From Clostridiales bacterium (GTDB lineage Bacteria > Bacillota > Clostridia > Christensenellales > Aristaeellaceae): a stretch of 64,000 nucleotides of DNA. The notes below the pieces were generated by a model. It was not told the DNA's origin and searched no databases. It was given only the letters and a program-made list of their open reading frames with translations. Positions within the stretch are counted from its first letter, which is position 1. Every line of letters begins with the position of its first letter. The stretch covers positions 22,773-86,772 of the forward strand of contig SFGO01000005.1 in NCBI GenBank assembly GCA_004556545.1, in the 5' to 3' direction. Positions 10,577-19,698 of this stretch are shown piece after piece. Position numbers and translations under genes: made by a program.

Positions 10577-11429
10577 GGGGCTTTTCCTCCTTCGGCGCGG
10601 TTTCCAAGGTGAGCTTCCCCACCTTGCCCGCCCGGAATTCATCCAGAACCACAGAGCAGGCGCGATCCATATCCAGCACGCCGCCGCGCATCAGAAAACC
10701 GCGGCCCCGGCACACTTCTTCCAGCAGCTCGTAGCCTTTTGCGTCGGCGTTTTTGATTTTATAGCGCTGCATGGTTTCCGTGGGCCGCAGGGTCATCAGA
10801 TCCTCCAGCAGGCTGACGCACAGTTCCTCCTGATTGTACACTGCGTCCCGGATGGTGCCGATGTAGGCAAGACGGGTGGCGGCCCGCTGATCGTTCAGCT
10901 TTGGCCACAGCATGCCGGGCGTATCCAGCACTTCCAGATAGGGCGTTACCTTCACCCAGCGGTTGCTCTTCGTCACGCCGGGACGGTCGCCGGTCTCGGT
11001 CACGCTTCCGCCGTAGAGCCGATTGATAAAGGTACTTTTCCCCACATTGGGTACGCCGATCACCATGGCGCGGACGGTCTTGTTCATGCCCCGGCGTTCC
11101 CCGCGCTCCACCACCGACTGGGCCGCAGTGGCAATAAAGGCCTTGGCCTGTTTGGTTCTGGCCGGGGTTGCGTCATAGGCCATTGCGTCCACTCCGCGGC
11201 TCTTGAAATAGGCAAGCCACTCCTGCGTTTTGGCATTTTCCGCCAGATCCGCTTTGCACAGAAGCAGAATCCGCCTTTTATGCCGCACCAGCTCATTCAG
11301 CGCGGGATTCCGGCTGGAAAGCGGAAGCCGGGCGTCGCACAGCTCAATCACCAGATCCACCTTGCTCAGCTGGCTCTGCAAAAGCCGCTTGGCTTTGGCC
11401 ATATGCCCCGGATACCATTGAATCTCCAT
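10557..11429 (-). CDS. ylqF: Ribosome biogenesis GTPase YlqF/RbgA
   Basis: 290 residues. The opening IQWYPGHMAKAKRLL is the signature N-terminus. The GTPase motifs are circularly permuted: the G4-like LLCKADL (about residue 58) precedes G1 GVPNVGKSTFINR (about 123) and G3 DTPGMLWP (about 165). RbgA acts in late 50S subunit assembly. It is the first gene of the operon as in Bacillus, where ylqF precedes rnhB. GGGAG lies upstream of the ATG. A weak promoter can be proposed just upstream, before the repeat element that separates this operon from tex. Confidence 0.95.
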   Translation of the reverse strand: MEIQWYPGHMAKAKRLLQSQLSKVDLVIELCDARLPLSSRNPALNELVRHKRRILLLCKADLAENAKTQEWLAYFKSRGVDAMAYDATPARTKQAKAFIATAAQSVVERGERRGMNKTVRAMVIGVPNVGKSTFINRLYGGSVTETGDRPGVTKSNRWVKVTPYLEVLDTPGMLWPKLNDQRAATRLAYIGTIRDAVYNQEELCVSLLEDLMTLRPTETMQRYKIKNADAKGYELLEEVCRGRGFLMRGGVLDMDRACSVVLDEFRAGKVGKLTLETAPKEEKPHAPETV

Positions 11430-11468
11430 CTTTCAGGGCTCCCTTCGGGGATGAAACGATCCCCCATT

Positions 11469-11497
11469 ATTAAATCATCAGTTCCTTAAAATCTCAA
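11469..11497 (-). promoter_or_regulatory. Candidate promoter of the ylqF-topA operon
   Basis: On the minus strand TTGAGA (11492-11497) is separated by 17 bases from TTTAAT (11469-11474), about 40-70 bases before the ylqF ATG. The match is moderate; a slightly different -10 (TAATAAT) is possible. Confidence 0.4.
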
Positions 11498-11538
11498 GTT
11501 TTTTCCGTGAAGAATTCGTAACAATTCGTCTTAGGCCT

Positions 11539-11847
11539 GTCGAAAAAAACAAGTTGGCCGTTAGTGCCCGCAAACAGCGCTTTGCGGCCCGCCCTGCCGG
11601 ATGGCGTGGCGGGCTTCGGACTGCGGTAGCCCTTCGGGCTGTCCTCGGTGCTTCGCACCCTTAAGCTGGTTTGCGGGGGAAAGTGCTATGGCACAAGGGG
11701 GTTAGGGGCTCCGTTCCGCAACCTCAATCGTCGTCTTTGGCACTGCCGTGCCAAATCCTCGTTTCGGTTGACGGCTGTCAGTCGCTAGCTGCCTTCGCGT
11801 TTGAGTGGCAGCAGTGCCTCCTGCACCTCCACTTTTTGGACACTCTG
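11539..11847. repeat. Intergenic mobile-type repeat, family A, enlarged 309-bp copy
   Basis: Shares with the copies at 39.7 and 63.4 kb, in order: the TGTCGAAAAA end, AAGTTGGCC, GCCCGCAAACAGCGC...CTGGTTTGCGGG (hairpin arms), GGCACAAGGG, TTAGGGGCTCCG, AGTGCCTCCTGCACCTCCAC and the GACACTCTG end. This copy is about twice as long because extra hairpin-rich sequence fills the first loop (GCCCGCC/GGCGGGC, AGCCCTTCGGGCT, GGTGCTTCGCACC) and a second stretch with TTTGGCAC/GTGCCAAA lies before the last hairpin. It is flanked by a perfect 17-bp direct repeat (11522-11538 and 11848-11864); the right one contains the tex stop codon. Confidence 0.8.
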
Positions 11848-11856
11848 CAATTCGTC

Positions 11857-14013
11857 TTAGGCCTTCGGCGGAAGCATGGTCAGCGCAATGCGTTTCTTTT
11901 TCGGATCGACCTCGACCACCCAGACTTTGATCACATCGCCTACCTTGACCACTTCGGCGGGATGCTTGATGAAACGGTTCGCCATACGGCTGATATGCAC
12001 CAGCCCGTCCTGATGAACGCCGATATCGACGAAGGCGCCGAAGTCGATCACATTGCGCACAGTGCCCATCAGCTCCATACCGGGGGCTAAGTCTTCCATG
12101 GCCAGCACGTCCGTGCGAAGAACAGGCTTGGGCAGATCGTCGCGGGGGTCGCGGCCCGGCTTCTGCAATTCCCGGGCAATATCCTTCAGCGTGGGTTCGC
12201 CCACGCCCAGTTCGTCCGCCAGTTTCTTCACGCCCGCTTCTTCCATGCGGACGTTCAGATCCTTCAAATTACCGGCGCGAATGTCGGAAAGCTGATAGCC
12301 CAGTTTTTCCAGCAGTGCCTTGGCGGCGTCGTAGCTTTCCGGATGAACGGCGGTCGCGTCCAGCGCGTTTTTGCTGTCCCGTACCCGCAGGAAGCCCGCG
12401 CACTGCTCAAAGGCCTTCGGCCCCAGCTTGGGCACCTTTTTCAGCTGTGCCCGGCTGGTAATGCCGTTTTCTTCCCGGTAAGCCACGATATTTTTAGCCA
12501 GTGCGGGGCCGATGCCAGCCACATGGGACAGCAGCGACGGCGACGCGGTGGAAAGCTCCACGCCCACACTGTTGACGCAGCCTTCCACCACGCCGTCCAG
12601 CGCTTCCTCCAACTGGCTCTCCTTCAAGTCGTGCTGATACTGCCCCACGCCGATGGCCTTGGGGTCGATCTTGACCAACTCCGCCAGCGGGTCCTGCATC
12701 CGGCGGGCAATGCTGACCGCGCTGCGCAGGCTGACGTCAAACTGGGGAAACTCCTCAGCGGCCAGCTTGCTGGCAGAATAAACGGACGCTCCCGCCTCGC
12801 TGACGATCATATACGCCGCCTGACCGCCCAATTCCGGCAGAAGACCGGCAATGAACTGCTCCGCCTCGCGGCTGGCGGTTCCGTTCCCGATGGCGATAGC
12901 CGTCACACCGTATTTGCGGCACATGGCCAGAATTTCGGTCTTGGCCCGGGCCTTCGCTGCTTCCTGGCCCGGAAGGGTAAAGTGCCCCACGCCGGTAGCC
13001 AGCACCTTGCCGTTTTCATCCACGACAGCCAGCTTACAGCCGGTACGGAAGCCCGGGTCAACGCCCAGCGTCACCTTGCCCTTGACCGGCGGCGCCATCA
13101 AGAGCTGATGCAGATTCTTGCCGAACACCTGAATCGCGGCCGTTCCGGCCCGGTCGGTCAGCTCTGCCCGGACTTCCCGCTCCAGACTGGGCTCGATGAG
13201 CCGTTCCCACGCATCCAGACAGGCTGCCTGCACCTGCTGCGTGGTCGTGCTGCCTTCCCGCACAAATACCCGTTCCAGAATGCCGACGGAAGCCGCTTCG
13301 TCCATATGGATGCTGACCTTCAGGAATTCCTCCCGCTCGCCGCGGTTGACCGCCAGAATCCGATGGCCGGGGAGGCTGCGCACCTCCTGAGAAAAGTCAT
13401 AATACATGCTGTAAACGCTGTCTTCGTCCTTGGCCTTTTTGGATTCCAGCACGCCGGTGCGGAAGGCCAGCTCCCGCAGCTTTTTGCGGGCGTCCGCATC
13501 GTCGCTGAACTGCTCGGCCAGAATATCCCGTGCGCCCTGCAAAGCGTCTTCGGCGGTCTCTACGCCCCGCTCAGGATTGACGAAAGCCTCCGCGATTTCT
13601 TCTGCCGTCTTTTTCTTTTCGTTCTGCATCAGCAGCTGCAAGGCCAGCGGTTCCAATCCCTTTTCCTTGGCGATGGTCGCCCGGGTGCGGCGTTTAGGAC
13701 GGAAGGGCCGGTACAGGTCTTCCAGTTCGGCCAGCGTAGAGGCCGCCGACAGCTTGATGGAAAGCTCCTCCGTCAGGTTTCCCTGCTCCTGCAGGGCATT
13801 TTCGATTTCCGTCCGGCGCTTGTCCAGTCCGCGAAGATACTGCAGGCGTTCAAAAATCTCCCGCAGCACCTGATCGTCCAGCGAATCGGTCATTTCCTTA
13901 CGGTAGCGGGCAATAAATGGAATGGTATTTCCATCATCGATCAGCTTGAGCACATTCTCGCACTGCTGTTTTTTCAAATGAAACTCCTGACAAAGAAGGG
14001 CGGTAATATCCAT
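11857..14013 (-). CDS. tex: Tex/YhgF family RNA-binding transcription accessory protein
   Basis: 718 residues, normal length. The N-terminal helical domain (PFIARYRKEMTDSLDDQ) is followed by a YqgF/RNase H-like core (TLGVDPGFRTGCKLAVVDENGKV), a helix-hairpin-helix region (GIGPALAKNIVAYREENG) and a C-terminal S1 domain (GMELMGTVRNVIDFGAFVDIG). Tex proteins bind nucleic acid and are linked to transcription-translation homeostasis; the precise function is unsettled. It has its own extended -10 promoter and is separated from the upstream gene by a terminator. The stop codon lies in the target-site-like duplication of the repeat at 11.5 kb. Confidence 0.95.
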   Translation of the reverse strand: MDITALLCQEFHLKKQQCENVLKLIDDGNTIPFIARYRKEMTDSLDDQVLREIFERLQYLRGLDKRRTEIENALQEQGNLTEELSIKLSAASTLAELEDLYRPFRPKRRTRATIAKEKGLEPLALQLLMQNEKKKTAEEIAEAFVNPERGVETAEDALQGARDILAEQFSDDADARKKLRELAFRTGVLESKKAKDEDSVYSMYYDFSQEVRSLPGHRILAVNRGEREEFLKVSIHMDEAASVGILERVFVREGSTTTQQVQAACLDAWERLIEPSLEREVRAELTDRAGTAAIQVFGKNLHQLLMAPPVKGKVTLGVDPGFRTGCKLAVVDENGKVLATGVGHFTLPGQEAAKARAKTEILAMCRKYGVTAIAIGNGTASREAEQFIAGLLPELGGQAAYMIVSEAGASVYSASKLAAEEFPQFDVSLRSAVSIARRMQDPLAELVKIDPKAIGVGQYQHDLKESQLEEALDGVVEGCVNSVGVELSTASPSLLSHVAGIGPALAKNIVAYREENGITSRAQLKKVPKLGPKAFEQCAGFLRVRDSKNALDATAVHPESYDAAKALLEKLGYQLSDIRAGNLKDLNVRMEEAGVKKLADELGVGEPTLKDIARELQKPGRDPRDDLPKPVLRTDVLAMEDLAPGMELMGTVRNVIDFGAFVDIGVHQDGLVHISRMANRFIKHPAEVVKVGDVIKVWVVEVDPKKKRIALTMLPPKA

Positions 14014-14045
14014 TGGTTCAAATCCTTTCCTTATATATGAATCTG

Positions 14046-14054
14046 ATTATAGCA
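14046..14054 (-). promoter_or_regulatory. Extended -10 promoter of tex
   Basis: TGCTATAAT on the minus strand, about 35-40 bases before the tex ATG, is a consensus extended -10 element. No good -35 hexamer is seen, as is common for this promoter type. An AAGGAAAGGA ribosome binding site follows. Confidence 0.6.
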
Positions 14055-14107
14055 CGTCAATCCGTTTTTTTCCAGCTTTGCGGACGGACGGCGTTTTTTC
14101 AAAAAAG

Positions 14108-14134
14108 CGCTCCGGGGGCATCTGACCCGGAGCG
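14108..14134 (-). terminator. Rho-independent terminator of the HTH gene at 14.2 kb
   Basis: Arms CGCTCCGGG (14108-14116) and CCCGGAGCG (14126-14134) form a perfect 9-bp stem with a 9-base loop. On the minus strand the stem is followed by CTTTTTT. It separates this gene from tex. Confidence 0.8.
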
Positions 14135-14199
14135 GCAAAAATTCAGATCAAATCATTCATCCGGCGAAGTTCCTTCAGGGTATCCTCCTGACTTTCGGT

Positions 14200-15534
14200 T
14201 CATTCCGGCCAGAGAACGTCGCAGTAAAAACTGTTGTAATATTCCAGAACGGTTTTGTTGGTAACGAAAACTTCCCGATAATGTTCCGCAAGGCGGTATC
14301 GCGTATCCGACGGGCAAACTACCAGTCCTTCTTCCTCGATTCCAACCAGCGTCATCGGAATTTTTCTTTTACTTTTCAGAAAACGAAGGGAAAAAGAAGG
14401 ACATTTTTCCGCCTGTGCGCAGATGAAATCCACCACCCATTTTCTCTCTTCCGGCGTAAAGGGACGGAAACAGGCTACGTGATCCGATAAGCAGCCCGTC
14501 CGCATAAACTGTTCCATTCCTCCGCGGGTAATGGTTAAATAGGTAGGCTGATTTTTCTGATACAGATTCTGAAAGCGGGAAAAGAAGAGAGCCCGAATTT
14601 CGTTCCCGTTCTTTTCCCAGTCCAGACCGATGGCGGCGGCCTGATCGTTAATCAGACTGCGAAGCAAATCCACAGGCAGAAATTCAACGCCAATATCCTC
14701 TTTCAGCTGATAGATGACCCGGTTCCGCTCCTTTGCCGTGCAGGCAAACATGAATTTTGCCAGATCATCTGCGCCGAAGAACTTCAAAAACGTTTCCTGA
14801 AGCGCCTCCGTGCCTTTCAGGATGCCGGTATAAAGGCCCGTCAGATCAGGCTCCCCGCTCCATTCCATATCCTGCCACGCCTCTCCACTTCTGCGCAGAA
14901 GTCTTTGCCGACCGTCCTGACGGCAGAGCAGCAGAACATTTTGCGCGCAAACGCCCGTCTTTTCCTTGGAGCAGCCGCATTTGTAGAGATACAGCCGGTA
15001 ATGCGGATCAAAATGCAGCCGGATGCCATCCCAGAAGGAAAAATACAGCAGGGGCGTGCCTTCCTCCAATACATGCTGTTCAACCGTCAGGTTGATGTCC
15101 GGACGTTCCAGCAGCTTTTGAAAGGCAAAAAGTATTTCCGCATCGAAACAGCCCAGCGCCAACAGACGGCAGGAACGTTCTCCGGCCCAATCAGCGATTC
15201 TGTCTGCCAATTCCGACACAGGCGCAGGCTCCGGCCTGTCTATGAGCTGACTGCGAAAAAGCGCATGAATCTGATAATGTTCCAGGCCATGCTTTTCCAC
15301 TTCAAGGCTTTTTTCAAATCTTGAACGTTCCTCCGCACTCAGGTTCGGAAACATTTTCTGAAATCGATCCCAAAAGGCGGCGCAGCTCTTGTAGCCGCTT
15401 TCGTCCTTCATCAGACGGACAATCACGGTTCGGCTTTTTTCCTTCATCCGCTTTGTCAGGGTGGTAGCGGTATATCCATTCTTTTCCATCCAATCGGAAA
15501 GCACCTTTCCGAACGGCTCCGCAATGCGTCTCAA
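14200..15534 (-). CDS. HTH-domain protein of unknown function
   Basis: About 444 residues. The first 70 resemble an XRE-like helix-turn-helix (LSDWMEKNGYTATTLTKRMKEKSRTVIVRLM); the rest has no family I recognise, but contains cysteines in CGCSKEKTGVC (about residue 200) and a repeated style of acidic/aromatic segments. I prefer the TTG at 15534 as start: GAGGTG lies 7-8 bases upstream, whereas the ATG at 15549 has no visible ribosome binding site. A clear promoter is present upstream and a terminator downstream, so it is monocistronic. It may be a ligand-responsive regulator; this is inference from the N-terminus only. Confidence 0.7.
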   Translation of the reverse strand: MRRIAEPFGKVLSDWMEKNGYTATTLTKRMKEKSRTVIVRLMKDESGYKSCAAFWDRFQKMFPNLSAEERSRFEKSLEVEKHGLEHYQIHALFRSQLIDRPEPAPVSELADRIADWAGERSCRLLALGCFDAEILFAFQKLLERPDINLTVEQHVLEEGTPLLYFSFWDGIRLHFDPHYRLYLYKCGCSKEKTGVCAQNVLLLCRQDGRQRLLRRSGEAWQDMEWSGEPDLTGLYTGILKGTEALQETFLKFFGADDLAKFMFACTAKERNRVIYQLKEDIGVEFLPVDLLRSLINDQAAAIGLDWEKNGNEIRALFFSRFQNLYQKNQPTYLTITRGGMEQFMRTGCLSDHVACFRPFTPEERKWVVDFICAQAEKCPSFSLRFLKSKRKIPMTLVGIEEEGLVVCPSDTRYRLAEHYREVFVTNKTVLEYYNSFYCDVLWPE

Positions 15535-15601
15535 CGTGCCGCACCTCATTTCCGATTTGTTGATTGCATGATTGATGATTCAAGAAAAAAACTCCTCTTT
15601 T

Positions 15602-15630
15602 ATTATAGATTTTTTTCTTTATTTCGTAAA
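15602..15630 (-). promoter_or_regulatory. Promoter of the HTH gene
   Basis: TTTACG (15625-15630) and TATAAT (15602-15607) on the minus strand with a 17-base spacer. The -10 is perfect. The leader from the predicted start to the TTG is about 60 bases. Confidence 0.65.
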
Positions 15631-15652
15631 GACTTTTTGTCATAAAAACAAG

Positions 15653-15812
15653 GGCAATACCGCACGCATGAGGCAGTGCGATAACGAATGCATTTTTCGT
15701 CAGATGCAATGGCAAAAATCGAAGGTTTACTGGAGGTAAATCGAGATTTTTGCAAGCAGCAGACGGCGGAAAAGGCATCGTTAGCGCCGCTGCCGAATGG
15801 TGCGGTATTGCC
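15653..15812. repeat. MITE-like repeat, family B, complete 160-bp copy
   Basis: Perfect 13-bp terminal inverted repeats: GGCAATACCGCAC (15653-15665) and GTGCGGTATTGCC (15800-15812). The interior, e.g. GTGCGATAACGA, GCATTTTTCGT, ATTTTTGCAAGCAGCAGA, GGCGGAAAA and GTTAGCGC, recurs at 39444-39562. An internal hairpin (AAAAATCGA...TCGAGATTTTT) is present only here. No obvious target duplication. No coding capacity worth calling. Confidence 0.7.
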
Positions 15813-15865
15813 TGAAAGGAACAAACAAGAAACATTTATGGCGCGCGGCTGTATTTCCAAAGAGA

Positions 15866-15893
15866 AAGGCCGCGCCTTTGACAGCGCGGCCTT
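15866..15893 (-). terminator. Terminator of the arabinoside operon
   Basis: AAGGCCGCGC (15866-15875) and GCGCGGCCTT (15884-15893) form a perfect 10-bp stem with an 8-base loop; on the minus strand it is followed by TTTCTCTTT, directly after the GH51 stop codon. Confidence 0.9.
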
Positions 15894-15910
15894 AAATCCT
15901 ATGTTTTTCC

Positions 15911-17446
<1,536 letters not shown>

Positions 17447-17453
17447 TTATCAT

Positions 17454-18347
17454 TCAGCCCTTCACCGAACCGGCAGTCATGCCTTCGATGATAAAGCGCT
17501 GAGCCAGCAGATAGAGCAGCAGCAGGGGCAGAATAGCGAAACAGGAGCCGGTGATCATCAGGTCATAGTTGTTGCCGTAGGGGGTAAACAGCGTGTTCAG
17601 CCCCAGCGGAATCGTGTATTTATCCATGCTGGAGATGACCAGAAGCGGCCAGAGCAGGCCGTTCCACGCGCCCATTCCCACCAGCACGGCCATGGAGGCA
17701 TACGCGGGCTTCATGATCGGCATGATGATTTTGAAGAAAATGCCGTACTCGGTGCAGCCGTCCACTCGTCCTGCATCCAGCAGATCGCCCGGCACGCCCT
17801 CCAAAAACTGTTTGAAAAAGAAGATGGCGCTCATATTGGCCAAAAACGGCAGCATCACACCGGCGTAGCTGTCCCGCAGGCCCATGGCGTTGATCTGCGT
17901 ATACATGGGAAGCATCAGGATTTCCAGCGGAATCATCATGACCAGCAGCACGCACAGGAACAGAACATTCTTGCCGCGGAACTGGTACTTGGAAAAACCG
18001 TAAGCCACCATGGAAGAGATCAGCAGCGTCAGCGTGCCCTGCACCAGAACCAGCAGGAAGCTGTTTTTGTACCAGATAAAGTAATCGTGAGGCTGATATT
18101 CGCCATTGCTCATAATGCCGGTGAACAGATAGCGCCACGCCCGCAGGTGAAGCTTCTCCGGCGTGGGATCCAAATTCAGGCCGCTGACAAACAGCTCCGC
18201 GCCGCCCTTGAAGGTGCCCAGCAGCAGCGCGTACAGCGGGATCAGGATCAGAATCGCCAGCACTGCGAAAAACAGCATCAGGAAAATTCTTGCCGCAGGA
18301 CTGTAGCCGACGTCGTTTCCCTTTGTTTCAATTGCTTTCCTGCTCAT
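17454..18347 (-). CDS. Sugar ABC transporter permease, MalG type
   Basis: 297 residues with six predicted membrane segments, beginning after a short cytoplasmic tail (ARIFLMLFFAVLAILILIPLYALLLGTF). The EAA-like coupling loop is DLLDAGRVDGCTEYGIFFKIIMPIMKP. The protein ends GMTAGSVKG, the usual MalG-family C-terminus. It is the second transmembrane subunit for the binding protein at 19.7-21 kb and starts 4 bp after the MalF-type gene. The ATPase is not in the operon. Confidence 0.93.
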   Translation of the reverse strand: MSRKAIETKGNDVGYSPAARIFLMLFFAVLAILILIPLYALLLGTFKGGAELFVSGLNLDPTPEKLHLRAWRYLFTGIMSNGEYQPHDYFIWYKNSFLLVLVQGTLTLLISSMVAYGFSKYQFRGKNVLFLCVLLVMMIPLEILMLPMYTQINAMGLRDSYAGVMLPFLANMSAIFFFKQFLEGVPGDLLDAGRVDGCTEYGIFFKIIMPIMKPAYASMAVLVGMGAWNGLLWPLLVISSMDKYTIPLGLNTLFTPYGNNYDLMITGSCFAILPLLLLYLLAQRFIIEGMTAGSVKG

Positions 18348-18351
18348 GTCC

Positions 18352-19572
18352 TTACGCCTCCTTCCGATGGCCGATGGTTCCCGTCAGGTACAGCTGCGCC
18401 ACAGTGATGATCATCGCGCCCGCCAGCAGCACCAGCCCCACCGCGCTGGCAAAGCCGAACTTATCGACCTTTTCAAAGCCATAGCGGTACAGATAACCCA
18501 CGATGGTCAGCCCGTAATTCTTGGGAGAATTGTTGGTGCCGAAAACCATCAGGCTTTCAGTGAACATGGACAGACCGGCATAGATGGAAATGGTCAGAAC
18601 ATAGATGGTGGTCGGCTTCAGCAGTGGCCAGCCCACATGCAGGAATTTCTGAACCGCGCCCGCGCCGTCGATCTCCGCCGCCTCGTACAGTTCGCCCGGG
18701 ATGGACTTAAGCCCTGCCATATAGTACAGAATATTCATGCCTGTCCAGCGCCAGCAGCACAGCAGCACCATCGCGAACATGGCCGTCCAGCGGTTATACT
18801 TCAGCCACGCGATGGGCTGACCGCCAAAGAGCGTCAGCACCTGATTCATCAGCGCGCCGGGCAGTTCGGAAAACATCATGCGGAACACAATGCCTGCCAC
18901 CACCACAGAGCACAGTACCGGCATAAAGGAAATCGTCTTAAACGCTCCGCCGAATTTCATGGACTTGGAATTCAGCATATAGGCAAACAGCAGCGGAAAA
19001 GGAATCAGCAGCGCGCAGGTGATGACCATGTAAATGAGCGAGTTTTCCACCGCCGTATAGAAATTTTTATTGGAGAACATATCCGTGTAATTTTTCCATC
19101 CGATCCACGTGGTTCCGGAACCGGTAATGGACTGAAAGCTCATCAGCACCGTAGAGAAAAGCGGATACAGGAAAAAAACCAGAAAGGTAATCAGGAACGG
19201 AGCTACGAACACATAGGGGGCCACCTTTTGGGAATACAGCAGTTCCCGGTTGAAAAAGACATACAGGGCGATCAGCACGATTCCGGCCACCGCCGGCCAA
19301 ATGCGATAGCGGGCCAATCCCAGCCAGAGACGCTGGAATACAGAGTAGGACTGTTCTTCTTCCAGCTTTTCAAAAAAGAAGGGACTCAGATCGCCGCCCT
19401 TATCATAGGCAGTATCAAAGCGCACTGCCTTCCCGCTGAGAGAAAACAGCGCTGCCACGCTCAGAACGATCAAAAGCGCACCGATAACAAGGAAAGGAAG
19501 GGTTTTCATGCGCTTGCGGCGGAGCTGCGCATGATTCATCTCCAAAGTGGAGGGGCGGTTTTCAACTTGCAT
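18352..19572 (-). CDS. Sugar ABC transporter permease, MalF type with N-terminal extension
   Basis: 406 residues, about 100 longer than the usual short MalF-type subunit. The extra N-terminus has two additional hydrophobic stretches (TLPFLVIGALLIVLSVAALF and IWPAVAGIVLIALYVFF), making eight membrane segments as in enterobacterial MalF. The EAA loop is GELYEAAEIDGAGAVQKF. It follows the binding protein after a hairpin-bearing gap of 126 bp and is 4 bp from the MalG-type gene. Confidence 0.92.
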   Translation of the reverse strand: MQVENRPSTLEMNHAQLRRKRMKTLPFLVIGALLIVLSVAALFSLSGKAVRFDTAYDKGGDLSPFFFEKLEEEQSYSVFQRLWLGLARYRIWPAVAGIVLIALYVFFNRELLYSQKVAPYVFVAPFLITFLVFFLYPLFSTVLMSFQSITGSGTTWIGWKNYTDMFSNKNFYTAVENSLIYMVITCALLIPFPLLFAYMLNSKSMKFGGAFKTISFMPVLCSVVVAGIVFRMMFSELPGALMNQVLTLFGGQPIAWLKYNRWTAMFAMVLLCCWRWTGMNILYYMAGLKSIPGELYEAAEIDGAGAVQKFLHVGWPLLKPTTIYVLTISIYAGLSMFTESLMVFGTNNSPKNYGLTIVGYLYRYGFEKVDKFGFASAVGLVLLAGAMIITVAQLYLTGTIGHRKEA

Positions 19573-19636
19573 GTTTCAGCGCTCCTTTCACGCACGGCGT
19601 TCGTCGCGACGCGCGCATGGTTGAAAAAATGGGAAA

Positions 19637-19665
19637 GGCGCATGGGAGGCAAGCTCCCATGCGCC
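19637..19665 (-). other. Intercistronic stem-loop after the binding-protein gene
   Basis: GGCGCATGGGAG (19637-19648) and CTCCCATGCGCC (19654-19665) form a perfect 12-bp stem with a 5-base loop between the binding protein and the first permease. On the minus strand it is followed by TTTCCCATTTTTTC, so it may be a partial terminator or a 3'-end stabiliser. Confidence 0.8.
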
Positions 19666-19698
19666 CGGCTTGCCAATTTTCGGCAATGATCCAGCGGC

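Noticed and set aside
11430..11856. Possible small RNA or tRNA-like structure between ylqF and tex
   Set aside because: The hairpins belong to repeat family A; no tRNA clover-leaf, CCA or rRNA sequence is seen here or elsewhere in the window.
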